Source: JBBRHQ01 sp963738305
GTDB taxonomy: Bacteria > Actinomycetota > Thermoleophilia > Solirubrobacterales > 70-9
Assembly (NCBI GenBank): GCA_963738305.1
Contig: CAVTVU010000006.1
Span: forward strand, 1-64,000
Direction of reading: 5' to 3'
Length of the DNA: 64,000 bases
In this document: positions 42,410 through 51,157 of the stretch, one piece after another
Layout: each line of letters starts with the position of its first letter
How positions within the stretch are numbered: the stretch's first letter is position 1
Notes under the pieces: model-generated
Told to the model about the DNA's origin: nothing
What the model saw: the letters and a program-made list of their open reading frames with translations, nothing else
The model's database searches: none
Position numbers and translations under genes: made by a program

Positions 42410-42886
42410 GTGGCGATGGCCGTCCACTGTCCCGAGTGCGGGTTCGTCAACCCCGAGGGGGCGAACTACTGCCAGAAGTGCGGCGCCTACCTCAGCCGCC
42501 CCGAGGGCGGCGAGGAGCCGACGACGATGACCTACACGGTCGACGAGACCGGCGGGATGCAGCCGGTCGACATCGACGAGGTGGTCGAGCAGGCCGGCGC
42601 CGCCCTGGTGATCCGCGCCGGCGGCGGCCGGGCGGGCGAGAGCTTCACCGTCAACGACGAGCGGGTCAGCATCGGGCGCAGCCCCGACGCCGGCGTCTTC
42701 CTCGACGACGTCACGGTCTCCCGCAACCACGCCCTGCTGGTTCGACGCCGCGACGGCCTCTACATCGACGACCTCGGATCCCTGAACGGCACGTACGTCA
42801 ACCGACGCCGCATCGAGTCGCACAAGCTCGCCGACGGCGACGAGATACAGGTCGGCAAGTACAAGCTGAGCTTCCTGGAGAAGTAG
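42410..42886 (+). CDS. Zinc-ribbon FHA-domain protein, GarA/OdhI-like
   Basis: A 158-residue protein from GTG 42410 (ATG 42416 also possible). The N-terminus is a zinc ribbon, CPECGFVNPEGANYCQKCG, followed by EEPTTMTYTVDE, a threonine cluster at the position where GarA/OdhI carries its kinase-targeted Thr motif. The C-terminal half is an FHA domain: VSIGRSPDAGVFLDDVTVSRNHALL, DLGSLNGTYVNRRRI and GDEIQVGKYKLSFLEK. GarA switches 2-oxoglutarate metabolism according to phosphorylation; the zinc ribbon is an addition to that layout. The next gene is a MerR regulator, as in mycobacteria. A GarA-like role is inference. Confidence 0.82.
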   Translation: MAMAVHCPECGFVNPEGANYCQKCGAYLSRPEGGEEPTTMTYTVDETGGMQPVDIDEVVEQAGAALVIRAGGGRAGESFTVNDERVSIGRSPDAGVFLDDVTVSRNHALLVRRRDGLYIDDLGSLNGTYVNRRRIESHKLADGDEIQVGKYKLSFLEK

Positions 42887-43661
42887 ATGGCGGTCTCGGG
42901 TCGGCAGAGCAGTGTGGACGTGAGCCAGCGCGGCGCCCGCCAGCGCGATGGCGCGGGCAGGCCGCAGCGCAAAGCGCTGACGATCGGCGCGGTCTGCAAG
43001 ATCCTCGAGGCCGAGTTCGACGACATCTCGATCTCGAAGATCCGCTACCTCGAGGATCAGAAGCTGCTCACGCCCGCGGCGCACCGCCGGGGGCTACCGC
43101 CTCTACAGCCAGGCCGACGTCGAGCGACTGAAGACGATCCTGCGCCTCCAGCGCGACGAGTTCCTGCCGCTTCGCGTGATCCGCCAGGAGCTCGCCGCCG
43201 GCGCCGAAGTCCCCGAGATCGGGGGCGAGAGGCGCCCCAGCGGCGGCGCGGTCCGCCGGGCGATCCTGGTCAACACCTCCAGCGCCTACCTGACGATGGA
43301 GGAGGTGATCGAGGAGACCGGCGCTCGCGAGGAGCTGATCCGCGAGCTCGAGGAGTTCGGCGTCGTTCAGCCCGAGAAGCGCGACGGGCGCACCGTCTAC
43401 GACGAGACCGACCGCGAGATCGTCCGCTCCGCCAACGAGCTTTCCCGCTTCGGCGTCGCCGCCCGCAACCTCAGGGTCTTCCGCTCCTCCGCCGACCGGG
43501 AGGCGAACCTGCTGGAGGCGCTGCTGGGTCCCTCTCTTCGCTCGCGCAACCCCCAACGGCGCAAGGAGGCGCTGGAGAGCCTGGAGAACCTGGCCGCGAC
43601 AGTCAGCCACCTCAAGCACCTGCTGCTGGTCCGCGACCTGCGGCGGCTCGCGGGCAACTAG
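42887..43661 (+). CDS. MerR-family transcriptional regulator, FtsR-like (frameshifted)
   Basis: A MerR-type activator next to the FHA gene. FtsR in Corynebacterium and its homologue Rv1828 in M. tuberculosis sit in the same place, and FtsR activates ftsZ. The winged helix reads LTIGAVCKILEAEFDDISISKIRYLEDQKLL and, after an extra G near 43090, GYRLYSQADVERLKTILRLQRDEFLPLRVIRQEL. A second HTH-like region (YLTMEEVIEETGAREELIRELEEFGVV) follows, as in the FtsR subfamily, which has two such modules. It starts directly after the garA-like stop. The repaired length is about 257 residues. Confidence 0.82.
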
Positions 43662-43672
43662 CCGCCGGAGCC

Positions 43673-44153
43673 GTGGCCAGCGTGAGCCGCCGGCGGATGA
43701 TCGAGGCGCCGCCTTCGGAAGTCTGGTCGCTGGTTTCCGACCCCCACAACCTGCCGCGCTGGTGGCCGCGGACTGACGCGGGTCGAGGACGTGGAGCGGA
43801 ATCCGGCCGGCAAGCGCAGCCGCTGGACCAAGGTGCTGCGGACCAAGGGAGGGCGGGGTGTGCGGGCGGACTACCGCTGCACCGGCTCGACCGACGAGTC
43901 GCGCTTCGCCTGGGAGCAGGAGATCGCCGGCACTCCCTTCGAGCGGCACCTGCGCAGCTCTGAGGTGGAGATCCGGCTCGGGCCGGACAGGGGGGGACCG
44001 AGGTGCGCATCACCTCCCGGCAGGCCTTGAAGGGGCCTCTCGCGGCTGGGTTCGCCGATGATGAGCCGCGGGCAGGGCACGATCCTCACCGAGGCGCTCG
44101 ACGGAATCCAGCGGGCGCTGGCGGGCCCCGACGGGGAGGGTGTAGCGCGATGA
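43673..44153 (+). CDS. SRPBCC-fold polyketide cyclase/dehydrase-like protein (frameshifted)
   Basis: A START-like hydrophobic-ligand-binding protein of about 158 residues after repair. It begins at GTG 43673 with SRRRMIEAPPSEVWSLVSDPHNLPRWWPR, the classic SRPBCC opening. Strands follow in GKRSRWTKVLRTKGGRGVRADYRCTG and FERHLRSSEVEIRLGP, then a C-terminal helix TILTEALDGIQRALAGPDGEG. Frameshifts lie near 43776 (extra T), 43993 and 44035. The stop overlaps the next gene as ATGA. The ligand is unknown. Confidence 0.75.
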
Positions 44154-45786
44154 GCGAGCCGCGGCGCGACTCGAAGTGGTGGGGCTGGGGCGATCCGGCG
44201 ATCGAGCCCGAGATCGGAGCCGGCGCCCTGGCGGTGCTGCGCGGGGAGATCGGCGAGATCGAGCCCGCCTCGAGGCCCGCATCGGTGGAAGCGAGGTCGA
44301 GCTGCCGGAGCCCCGGCGACGTGCCCTTCCGAGACGGTCACCGAGGCGGTTGGCAGGGAGTGGATGTTCAACGGGGCCGAGGACCGGTCCGCCACGCCGC
44401 CGGCCGCGGCTACGCGGACCTCGCCCGGCTGCGCTCGGGGAGGCTCGAGGCGGCACCCGACGCCGTGGTGCTGCCGGCCGACGCCGGCCCAGTCGCAGGT
44501 CCTTCTCGAGGCGTGCTCGGAGGCCGGCGTCGCGGTCGTCCCCTTCGGCGGCGGCACCAGCGTCGTCGGCGGGCGTCGAGCCGCTGCGGGGCGAGCACCA
44601 GGCCCTGATCAGCCTCGACCTCGGTCGCCTCAGGGACGTCTCCACCGATCGCGCGCTCGCTGACCGCGCGGCTCGGAGCCGGCCTGCGGGGACCCGAGGC
44701 GGAGGCGGCACTGGCGCGCGAGGGCCTGACCCTCGGCCATTTTCCGCAGTCCTTCGAGTACGCGACGATCGGGGGCTTCGCCGCGACCCGCTCCGCCGGG
44801 CAGGCCTCAAGCGGTTACGGGCGTTTCGACTCGCTGGTCACCTCGCGTCCGCCTGATCGCGCCGGTGGGGACGATGGAGACGCTCGAGACGCCCCACAGC
44901 GCCGCGGGGCCGGCGCTGCGTGAGCTGATCATCGGCTCCGAGGGCACGATCGGGGTGATTCCCGAGGTCAGCGTGCGGGTTCGCCCGGCGCCGGCCGAGC
45001 GGCGCTACGAGGCCTGGATCGCGGAGAGCTTCGAAGCAGGCTCGGAGATCGTCCGGACGATGGCCCAGGGCGGTGCGCTGCCCGACGTTATCCGCGTCTC
45101 CGACGAGGAGGAGACCCGGGTCTCGCTCGCCCTCTCGGGCCCCAGCGGCGCGGCGCGCTCGCTCTTCGACGCTTACCTGCGGTTGCGGGGGCGCAGCGGG
45201 GGCTGCCTGATCATCGTCGGCATCGAGGGCGAGCAGGAGTCGGTTGCGCGGCGAAGGGCGCTGGCGGTGCGAAAGCTGCGCGCCGGGGGCGCCGCATACC
45301 TTGGGCAGGGTGCCGGGCGCTCGTGGGAGCGGGGCCGCTATCAGGGGCCCTACCTGCGCGACACGCTGATGGATCGAGGCTGCATGGTGGAGACGTTGGA
45401 GACGTCGCATACCTGGTCGCGGGCCTCAGAGCTGCATCGCTCGGTCGGCGGAGCGCTCCGCGCGTCGCTCGCCGCGCAGGGGACCCCCGGGCTCGTCTTC
45501 TGCCACCTCTCGCACGCTTACCCCGACGGAGCCTCGCTGTACTTCACGTTCATCTCCCGTGCCCTCGCCGACCGCCCGATCGGGCAGTGGGCCGCGGTGA
45601 AACGGGCAGCCTGCGAGGCGATCGTCGCCGCCGGCGCGACGATCACCCACCACCACGCGGGTCGGCCGCGACCACGCCCCCTACATGGAGGCTGAGGTCG
45701 GGCCACTCGGGCTCGAGGCCCTGCATGCGGTCAAGGAGCGCCTCGACCCGGAGGGGATCATGAACCCCGGCAAGCTCCTGCCCTAA
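44150..45786 (+). CDS. FAD-linked oxidase, alkyl-dihydroxyacetonephosphate-synthase-like (many frameshifts)
   Basis: A VAO-type flavoprotein closest in pattern to alkyl-DHAP synthase (AGPS), which replaces the acyl of acyl-DHAP with an alkyl ether chain. It opens MSEPRRDSKWWGWGDPAIEP, an AGPS-type start. FAD-binding pieces are AVVPFGGGTSVVGG, FEYATIGGFAATRSAGQASSGYGRFDSLV and LRELIIGSEGTIGVIPEVSVRV. The C-terminus has THTWSRASELH, FCHLSHAYPDGASLYFTFI, THHHA and LDPEGIMNPGKLLP. At least seven breaks lie in the first 700 bp and one near 45660. The repaired protein is about 540 residues. An ether-lipid role is suggested, but related enzymes use other substrates. Confidence 0.75.
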
Positions 45787-45818
45787 GCCCGGGCGCCGCT
45801 CGCGAGAGGGATCTGATT

Positions 45819-45855
45819 CACCAATGAGCTGTCTTATTCACGTTTCGGCGGCGGG
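45819..45855 (+). repeat. 37-bp dispersed element, copy B2
   Basis: Second copy of the element in the hisA-hisF gap, differing at four positions. It sits between the convergent ends of the flavoprotein gene (45786) and the minus-strand anti-sigma-like gene (45863), so it cannot be a promoter element tied to a start codon in the same way as copy B1. Confidence 0.6.
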
Positions 45856-45862
45856 TCCCGGA

Positions 45863-46906
45863 CTAGCCACCCTGAGCGTCTGAGCTGCCGCCCGATTTTC
45901 CGGAGCCCGTCGCCTTGATCGAGCCGACCAGGGGGCCGGTGATCTCGCCGCGCAGGACACTGGTCCCGGTGAGGGCAGGAAGGGTCTTCTGCTTTCGGGC
46001 CTCCGCCAGGGCGGCCTTGTAATCGGCGTCGGAGGTGCGTGTGACGTCGATCTGGTCGAAGGTCCCGTTGGCGACGAGCGCCACCGCCTGCGCCGGTACC
46101 TGCAACGGGGCCACGGCCTTGCCCTTCTTGTCGACCAGGAAGCCGCCGATCCGAAGCGCCAGATCGGGGGACTTGTACAGCCACACGTAGTAGGCCTCGC
46201 CCTTGCCGAGCTGATCGAGCCCGATCGTCGTCACCTGGATCACCGGAACCTTCTTGACCCGGGCGAAGAGCGCGACGCCCTGGCCGTTCGACCCCGCGAC
46301 GGCGCGGAGGACGGCCTTGGTCACGTCCGCGCCCGAGGCGGTGGTGGCAGCCGCCCCGTCACCGGACGAACCGGAGCCGTTGTCGGCCGCACTCGTGCTC
46401 GAGTCGCCGCCTCCGTCGAAGACGCCGGCGACCAGAAGGACCAGCACCGCGACCACCGCCAATCCGGCGAGAAGGGCGGCAATCAGGCGGCGCTGGCGGC
46501 CGGTGAGCGAGCCGGGGGCAGGCGTTCCCGTGCTTGCCGACGTGCCCGTCCGTGCGCCTTCCCGCGCCGCCGGCCGCGGCGGCTTGGGCAGGCTGGGGAG
46601 CTCCGCCCCCGGGGCGAGGAGGCGGAGTTGTGCTTCCAGCTTCGCGGCGAGCGCGTGGGCGGCCGAATCGCTTCCAAGGTGGCGGGCGACGTCGGCACGG
46701 GCGATCGGGTCGGCCTGCCCCAGGAGGTAGTCGGTGAGGCCGGTGTCGCGGTCGGGGTCCTGGCCGCCGATCTCCGTCAGCGCAGAACGGGCGCGTCCCC
46801 TGACCTCCCCGGCATCGGTGCCGAGCAGGGAAGCGAGGTCCTCATAGCTCTGCCCTCGCTCCAGCAGCAACTGCAGCATCACCCTCTGCTCTTCGCCCAA
46901 GGCCAC
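45863..46906 (-). CDS. Membrane protein with sigma-region-4-like head and RskA-like exported domain
   Basis: A 347-residue protein from GTG 46904-46906. The cytoplasmic head has a helix-turn-helix-like stretch, EEQRVMLQLLLERGQSYEDLASLLGTDAGEVRGRARSALTEI, similar to sigma region 4, then a helical part (TDYLLGQADPIARADVARHLGSD). One membrane helix (LIAALLAGLAVVAVLVLLVAGVF) follows a Pro/Thr-rich linker. Outside, VALFARVKKVPVIQVTTIGL and YYVWLYKSPDLALRIGGFLVDKKGKAV resemble the C-terminal domain of anti-sigma K factors. No sigma gene is adjacent, so an orphan transmembrane regulator is the best guess. Confidence 0.7.
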   Translation of the reverse strand: MALGEEQRVMLQLLLERGQSYEDLASLLGTDAGEVRGRARSALTEIGGQDPDRDTGLTDYLLGQADPIARADVARHLGSDSAAHALAAKLEAQLRLLAPGAELPSLPKPPRPAAREGARTGTSASTGTPAPGSLTGRQRRLIAALLAGLAVVAVLVLLVAGVFDGGGDSSTSAADNGSGSSGDGAAATTASGADVTKAVLRAVAGSNGQGVALFARVKKVPVIQVTTIGLDQLGKGEAYYVWLYKSPDLALRIGGFLVDKKGKAVAPLQVPAQAVALVANGTFDQIDVTRTSDADYKAALAEARKQKTLPALTGTSVLRGEITGPLVGSIKATGSGKSGGSSDAQGG

Positions 46907-46957
46907 GGCCGGACAGCCTACGCACTCCCATCGCCGGACGGTTAGGCTGCCGCCGCA

Positions 46958-47362
46958 ATGGCCCGGGACCCTCTGCCCGCATCCCACTTCGACGACCTGA
47001 TCGGCACCGAGTGGCTGGACGACGACTTCGAGCACGCGCGGGCGCGCCTCACGGTCCGCGACGAGCTGCGACAGCCGGTGGGCGTTCTCCACGGCGGCGT
47101 CCTCTCGACCCTGGTGGAGAGCGTCTGCTCCCGCTCTACCGCGCTCGCCGTGCTACCGGAGGGGATGATCGCGATGGGTCAGTCGATCGACGTCACCTTC
47201 CTGCGCCCGACGACCGACGGGGAGGTCGAGGTCGAAGCCAGAGCCCGCCACCGCGGCCGCACCACCTGGGTCTGGGATGCCGAGCTGCGCAACTCGCGAG
47301 GCGAGCTCTGCGCCCTGGCGCGGATGACGATAGCTGTACGGCCAAAGCCGCCCCCGGACTAG
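46958..47362 (+). CDS. PaaI-family hotdog thioesterase
   Basis: A 134-residue hotdog-fold protein from ATG 46958. The helix motif reads QPVGVLHGGVLSTLVESVCSRSTAL, with the HGG and the acidic residue that positions the catalytic water in the PaaI and 4HBT families, and VDVTFLRPTTDGEVEVEARARHRGRTTWVWDAEL gives the following strands. It likely hydrolyses an acyl-CoA thioester. It converges with nadE, overlapping by 4 bp at the 3' ends. Confidence 0.85.
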   Translation: MARDPLPASHFDDLIGTEWLDDDFEHARARLTVRDELRQPVGVLHGGVLSTLVESVCSRSTALAVLPEGMIAMGQSIDVTFLRPTTDGEVEVEARARHRGRTTWVWDAELRNSRGELCALARMTIAVRPKPPPD

Positions 47363-49050
47363 CCCCCAAACCGATTGGTGATCGGCAGGCGACGGTCGCG
47401 CCCGAACGCCTTCGGCGTGATCCGGATCCCGGGCGGGGCCTGGCGCCGCTTGTACTCCGCACGGTCGACCATCCGGATCACTTCGTCGACGACATCCGCC
47501 GGCATCCCGGCCTCGGCCATCTCCTCGCTACCTTCATCGCGCTCGACGTAGGCCTCGAGGATTCGATCGAGCAGGTCATACGGCGGCAGTGAGTCCTCGT
47601 CGAGCTGGTCGGGCCGCAGCTCAGCCGATGGGGGTCGGTCGATCACCGAGCCCGGCACCAAATCGGCACCCGCGCGCTCGTTGCGGCGGCGCACGAGCTG
47701 GTAGACCAGCGTCTTGGGAACGTCCTTGATCACCGCGAATCCCCCGGCCATGTCGCCGTAGAGGGTCGCGTAGCCGACCGACATCTCGCTCTTGTTGCCG
47801 GTGGTCAGAACCAGCCAGCCGTGCTTGTTGGAGAGCGCCATCATCAGGTTGCCGCGGATGCGAGCCTGAATGTTCTCTGCCGCAAGGTCGGGCTCGGAGG
47901 GCCGGGCGGGGTCCCTAGGCAGACTTTCGCCCGCAGGCGCGGAATCGGCGGTGAGGTCGAAGGGGCCGCGCAGCGCCGCCTCGTAGCTGCCCATCATCGC
48001 CTCGATCTGTATCTCGATCGTCTCCGCGCCGAGGTTCGCGGCGATCGCCCGGGCGTCGTCCTGCGTCCCGGCGCTGGAGTGGGGGGAGGGCATGATCACG
48101 CAGCTGACGTTGGCGGCGCCGATCGCATCGCAGGCGATCATCGCGACCAGGGCCGAATCGATGCCCCCGGACAGGCCGATGCCCACGTGGCCGAAGCCGT
48201 TCTTGCCGACGTAATCCCTGAGCCCGAGCGTCAGCGCCGCGTAGACCTCGTCCAGGTCGGCCAGCGGCGTCGCGGTCGAGGTCCCCTCGCCGTCCGGGAG
48301 TCGGCAGACGAGCAGCTCCTCCTCGAACTGCGCGGCCCGGGCGAGAATCGACCCGTCAGGCGCGAAGACGAGGCTGTCTCCGTCGAAGATCAATTCGTCC
48401 TGGCCGCCGACCAGGTTGACGAAGGCGAAGTGAGCGCCGTAGGCGCGCGCGCGGGCCCCGAACATCTGTAGGCGCTCCCGCCCCTTGCCGCGGTGGTAGG
48501 GGGACCCGGAGGGGTTGACGATCAGCCCGGCCCCGGCCTCGGCTTCCAGCGAGGCCGGTGGGCCCTCGACCCAGCAGTCCTCGCATATCGTCAGCCCGAC
48601 CCCGACCCCGGCGACGTCGATGATCGCCGGCTCAGTGCCCGGCTCGAAGTAACGCTGCTCGTCGAAAACGGCGTAGTTCGGCAGGCGGTTCTTACGGTAG
48701 ACGAGCTGCACGCCGCCCTCGGCGAGGACTCCCAGGGAGTTGCTCACCCGCCGGCCGGCAGGTCCGGTCGGCACCGGCTCCGCGAAGCCGACCAGGGCGA
48801 CCACCCCCTCGACCCCTCGGGCCAGCTCTTCCAGGGCCCGCACGTTCGCGTCGACGAAATGGCGCTTCAGGTAGAGGTCCTCGGCCGGGTACCCGGGCAG
48901 GCAGAGCTCGGGGAAGACGACCAGGTCGGCGCCCCGCCGCCGGGCAGAGCCGATCCACTCGGCGATCTTGCCCGCGTTTCCTTCGATGTCGCCCACCGTC
49001 GGGTTGATCTGGGCGAGGGCGACGGTGATCGGGGGGCGCTCGAGGCTCAC
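47359..49050 (-). CDS. nadE: Glutamine-dependent NAD+ synthetase
   Basis: NadE amidates nicotinic acid adenine dinucleotide to NAD+, using ammonia from glutamine. The 563-residue protein has an N-terminal nitrilase-fold glutaminase with the triad Glu in VVFPELCLPGYP, Lys in YRKNRLPNYAVFDE and Cys in LTICEDCWVEGP. The C-terminal synthetase has the PP-loop GIGLSGGIDSALVAMIA, then MPSPHSSAGTQDDARAIAANLG and TTGNKSEMSVGYATLYGDMAGGFAVIKD. The size fits the shorter two-domain type. It starts GTG 49048-49050. Confidence 0.96.
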   Translation of the reverse strand: MSLERPPITVALAQINPTVGDIEGNAGKIAEWIGSARRRGADLVVFPELCLPGYPAEDLYLKRHFVDANVRALEELARGVEGVVALVGFAEPVPTGPAGRRVSNSLGVLAEGGVQLVYRKNRLPNYAVFDEQRYFEPGTEPAIIDVAGVGVGLTICEDCWVEGPPASLEAEAGAGLIVNPSGSPYHRGKGRERLQMFGARARAYGAHFAFVNLVGGQDELIFDGDSLVFAPDGSILARAAQFEEELLVCRLPDGEGTSTATPLADLDEVYAALTLGLRDYVGKNGFGHVGIGLSGGIDSALVAMIACDAIGAANVSCVIMPSPHSSAGTQDDARAIAANLGAETIEIQIEAMMGSYEAALRGPFDLTADSAPAGESLPRDPARPSEPDLAAENIQARIRGNLMMALSNKHGWLVLTTGNKSEMSVGYATLYGDMAGGFAVIKDVPKTLVYQLVRRRNERAGADLVPGSVIDRPPSAELRPDQLDEDSLPPYDLLDRILEAYVERDEGSEEMAEAGMPADVVDEVIRMVDRAEYKRRQAPPGIRITPKAFGRDRRLPITNRFGG

Positions 49051-49106
49051 CGCTGGGACGCTATCGTCACGCGCAACCGCCCGGCCCCGCTCGGGTTATA
49101 CCCCTG

Positions 49107-50657
49107 ATGCACTTCCGTCGGCCGATCCTCACCCCACTCGCGCTGGCCATGCTCTCGCTCGGCCTCGTAGCGGGGTCCGGGCCGGCGGTCGCATACGCCA
49201 CTTCGCACCACCGCGCCGCCGGGGGGCCGATCTCCCGCCCGGCCGGCGCCCGGCTGGTCAAGCGCGTCAGGCGGATCCTCGATCCCGCACAAGGGTTCGG
49301 CGCGCGCGCCTCCGCCGCCCCGCAGTCGCCCGACGGGGCGCTGACGCCGGCCCTCGCGCGGCTCGCACGCGTGCTGCCGCGCCTCCCCCGGGCCCAGCGC
49401 CGCGCTGCGCGGGGCCTGCTCGCCCGGCCGACCGACAAGCCCGACCCCGATGGCGAGGCCTACTCGTCCGCGGAGAAGGCCCATCTCGCCTCGGACTGCA
49501 CCGCCCACTTCTGCGTCCACTGGATCGATGACGCCGGCTTTGCCAACGCCCCCGACCTCACCGACGTGGCGCCGGCCAACGGCGTCCCTGACTACGTCGA
49601 CACGGTCGAGGCGACCGCGGAGGAGGTCTACGGCGTCGAGAACGGCACCCTCGGCTGGCAGGCCCCGAAGCCGGATGGGGCCCTCGGCGGGGGGCCGCAG
49701 ACGGACATCTACCTCGCCGACATCGGCGACTCGGACCTGTTCGGCTACGCGAGCCCCGATCCGAACCAGCTCTCCCGCAAGCGCTTCTCCTACCTCGTGA
49801 TCGACGACGACTACTCGGCCGGTCAATTCCCGGGCACCACCCCGCTGACCGATGTCGAGGTGACCCTCGCCCACGAGTACAACCACGTGCTCCAGTTCTC
49901 CTACGACACCTATCAGGACACCTGGTTCATGGAGTCGACCGCCACGTGGATGGAGGACCAGGTCTACGGCTCGGTGAACGACTACCTCCGCTACCTCGAC
50001 CGCTGGAACGATCGGGCGGCGATCCCGATCACCCGCGCCAACGTCAAGTACTACGGCTCGGCGGTCTGGAACCACTGGCTCGCCCACCGTTACGGGCCCT
50101 CGATCGTGCGCTCCGCGTGGCAGGTGCCGGACAACGACTTCGCCGTCTACTCCTACGACTCGGCGATCCGGGCGGCCGGCTCCTCGGACTTCACCCTCGA
50201 CTTCGCGCGCTTCGCGAGAGATCTCGCCGAGTGGCGCACCGCGACCGCCTTCCCCGAGGGAAACCTCTACCCCGACGTCGAGCGGCAGGGCAGCCTGCCG
50301 ACCAACGGCGCAATGCGCTACCGGATCCTCGACCACACCACCTACCGGCTGTTGCGGGTCCATCCACGCACGGCGAGGAGCCTGCGGGTCGAGGCGACTG
50401 GGAAGCCCGGGGTCGCCACCGCCCTCGCTGTGGTCGGGCGGGTGGGCGGCCAGAGCTCCGGGACGGTGGTCTCCCGCCTCGCGCTGAAGCGCAACCGCGG
50501 GACCATGACGGTGCGGCTGGCCCGCCCGGGGCGCTTCGACCGGATCACCGTGGTTTTGGTCAACGCCGATTCGAGGGTGAGCGGGCCCGGCTTCGTCGAC
50601 TGGCGCTACACCGGCAACGACGCGCGCGTCGCAGTCCGGGCGAGCCTCGTCCGCTGA
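49107..50657 (+). CDS. Secreted zinc metalloprotease-like protein (MXAN_6640/DUF6055-like)
   Basis: A 516-residue exported protein. The signal peptide ALAMLSLGLVAGSGPAVAYA is followed by a basic pro-region up to about residue 110. The catalytic core has VTLAHEYNHVLQFSYDTYQDTWFMESTATWMEDQVYG, an HExxH zinc motif with a downstream Glu ligand candidate, preceded by HFCVHWIDDAGFANAPDLTDVAPANGVPDYVDTVEATAEEVY, the usual opening of this family in actinomycetes and myxobacteria. A C-terminal beta domain ends the protein. Substrates are unknown. Confidence 0.82.
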   Translation: MHFRRPILTPLALAMLSLGLVAGSGPAVAYATSHHRAAGGPISRPAGARLVKRVRRILDPAQGFGARASAAPQSPDGALTPALARLARVLPRLPRAQRRAARGLLARPTDKPDPDGEAYSSAEKAHLASDCTAHFCVHWIDDAGFANAPDLTDVAPANGVPDYVDTVEATAEEVYGVENGTLGWQAPKPDGALGGGPQTDIYLADIGDSDLFGYASPDPNQLSRKRFSYLVIDDDYSAGQFPGTTPLTDVEVTLAHEYNHVLQFSYDTYQDTWFMESTATWMEDQVYGSVNDYLRYLDRWNDRAAIPITRANVKYYGSAVWNHWLAHRYGPSIVRSAWQVPDNDFAVYSYDSAIRAAGSSDFTLDFARFARDLAEWRTATAFPEGNLYPDVERQGSLPTNGAMRYRILDHTTYRLLRVHPRTARSLRVEATGKPGVATALAVVGRVGGQSSGTVVSRLALKRNRGTMTVRLARPGRFDRITVVLVNADSRVSGPGFVDWRYTGNDARVAVRASLVR

Positions 50658-50668
50658 GCGAGAACCCG

Positions 50669-51157
50669 TCAGCCTGGAGCGAGGAGGCGCTCGACGACGA
50701 CCACGTCCTTCCACTCGCCTCGCAGCTCGCCGTGGCGACGGTGGGTGCCGACCCGGCGGTAGCCACAGGCCTCGAACAGGGCCAGGCTGGCCTCGTTGGT
50801 GGTGAAGACCTTGGCCACCAGCTTGTGGCGGTCTCCCGCCTCGGCGGCCGTGGCGAGGGCCTCGAGCAGGGCACGACCCGCTCCCTTCCTGCGACGGCCC
50901 GGATCCACGTAGAGCGTCACTTCGCCGACCCCGGCGTAGTAGTCGTGGACAGGGTCGTACTCGCTGACCCAGCCGGCGCCGATGACTGAGCCCTCCTCCT
51001 CGGCGACCAGGAACAGCTCCCCAGAGCGGATCCGGCGCTCCAGCGACGCCGCCTTTGGCGGCGCCGTCTGGAACGTGGCTCCGCCCTCGGCGATGCCGGC
51101 TCCATAGATGCCGGCGATCGCGCCCGCATCGGCGGGGCCCGCCCGGCGGATCAGCAC
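50669..51157 (-). CDS. GNAT N-acetyltransferase, phosphinothricin-acetyltransferase-like
   Basis: A 162-residue GNAT protein that would transfer acetyl from acetyl-CoA to an amine. It starts GTG at 51157 with LIRRAGPADAGAIAGIYGAGIAEGGATFQT, the opening of the Pat/Bar subfamily. The acetyl-CoA site is VTLYVDPGRRRKGAGRALLEALATAAE, and FTTNEASLALFEACGYRRVGTHRRHGELRGEWKDVVVVERLL is the typical end. Family members acetylate phosphinothricin, methionine sulfoximine or other small amines; which applies here is not clear. It overlaps the upstream metallopeptidase by 7 bp. Confidence 0.85.
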   Translation of the reverse strand: MLIRRAGPADAGAIAGIYGAGIAEGGATFQTAPPKAASLERRIRSGELFLVAEEEGSVIGAGWVSEYDPVHDYYAGVGEVTLYVDPGRRRKGAGRALLEALATAAEAGDRHKLVAKVFTTNEASLALFEACGYRRVGTHRRHGELRGEWKDVVVVERLLAPG

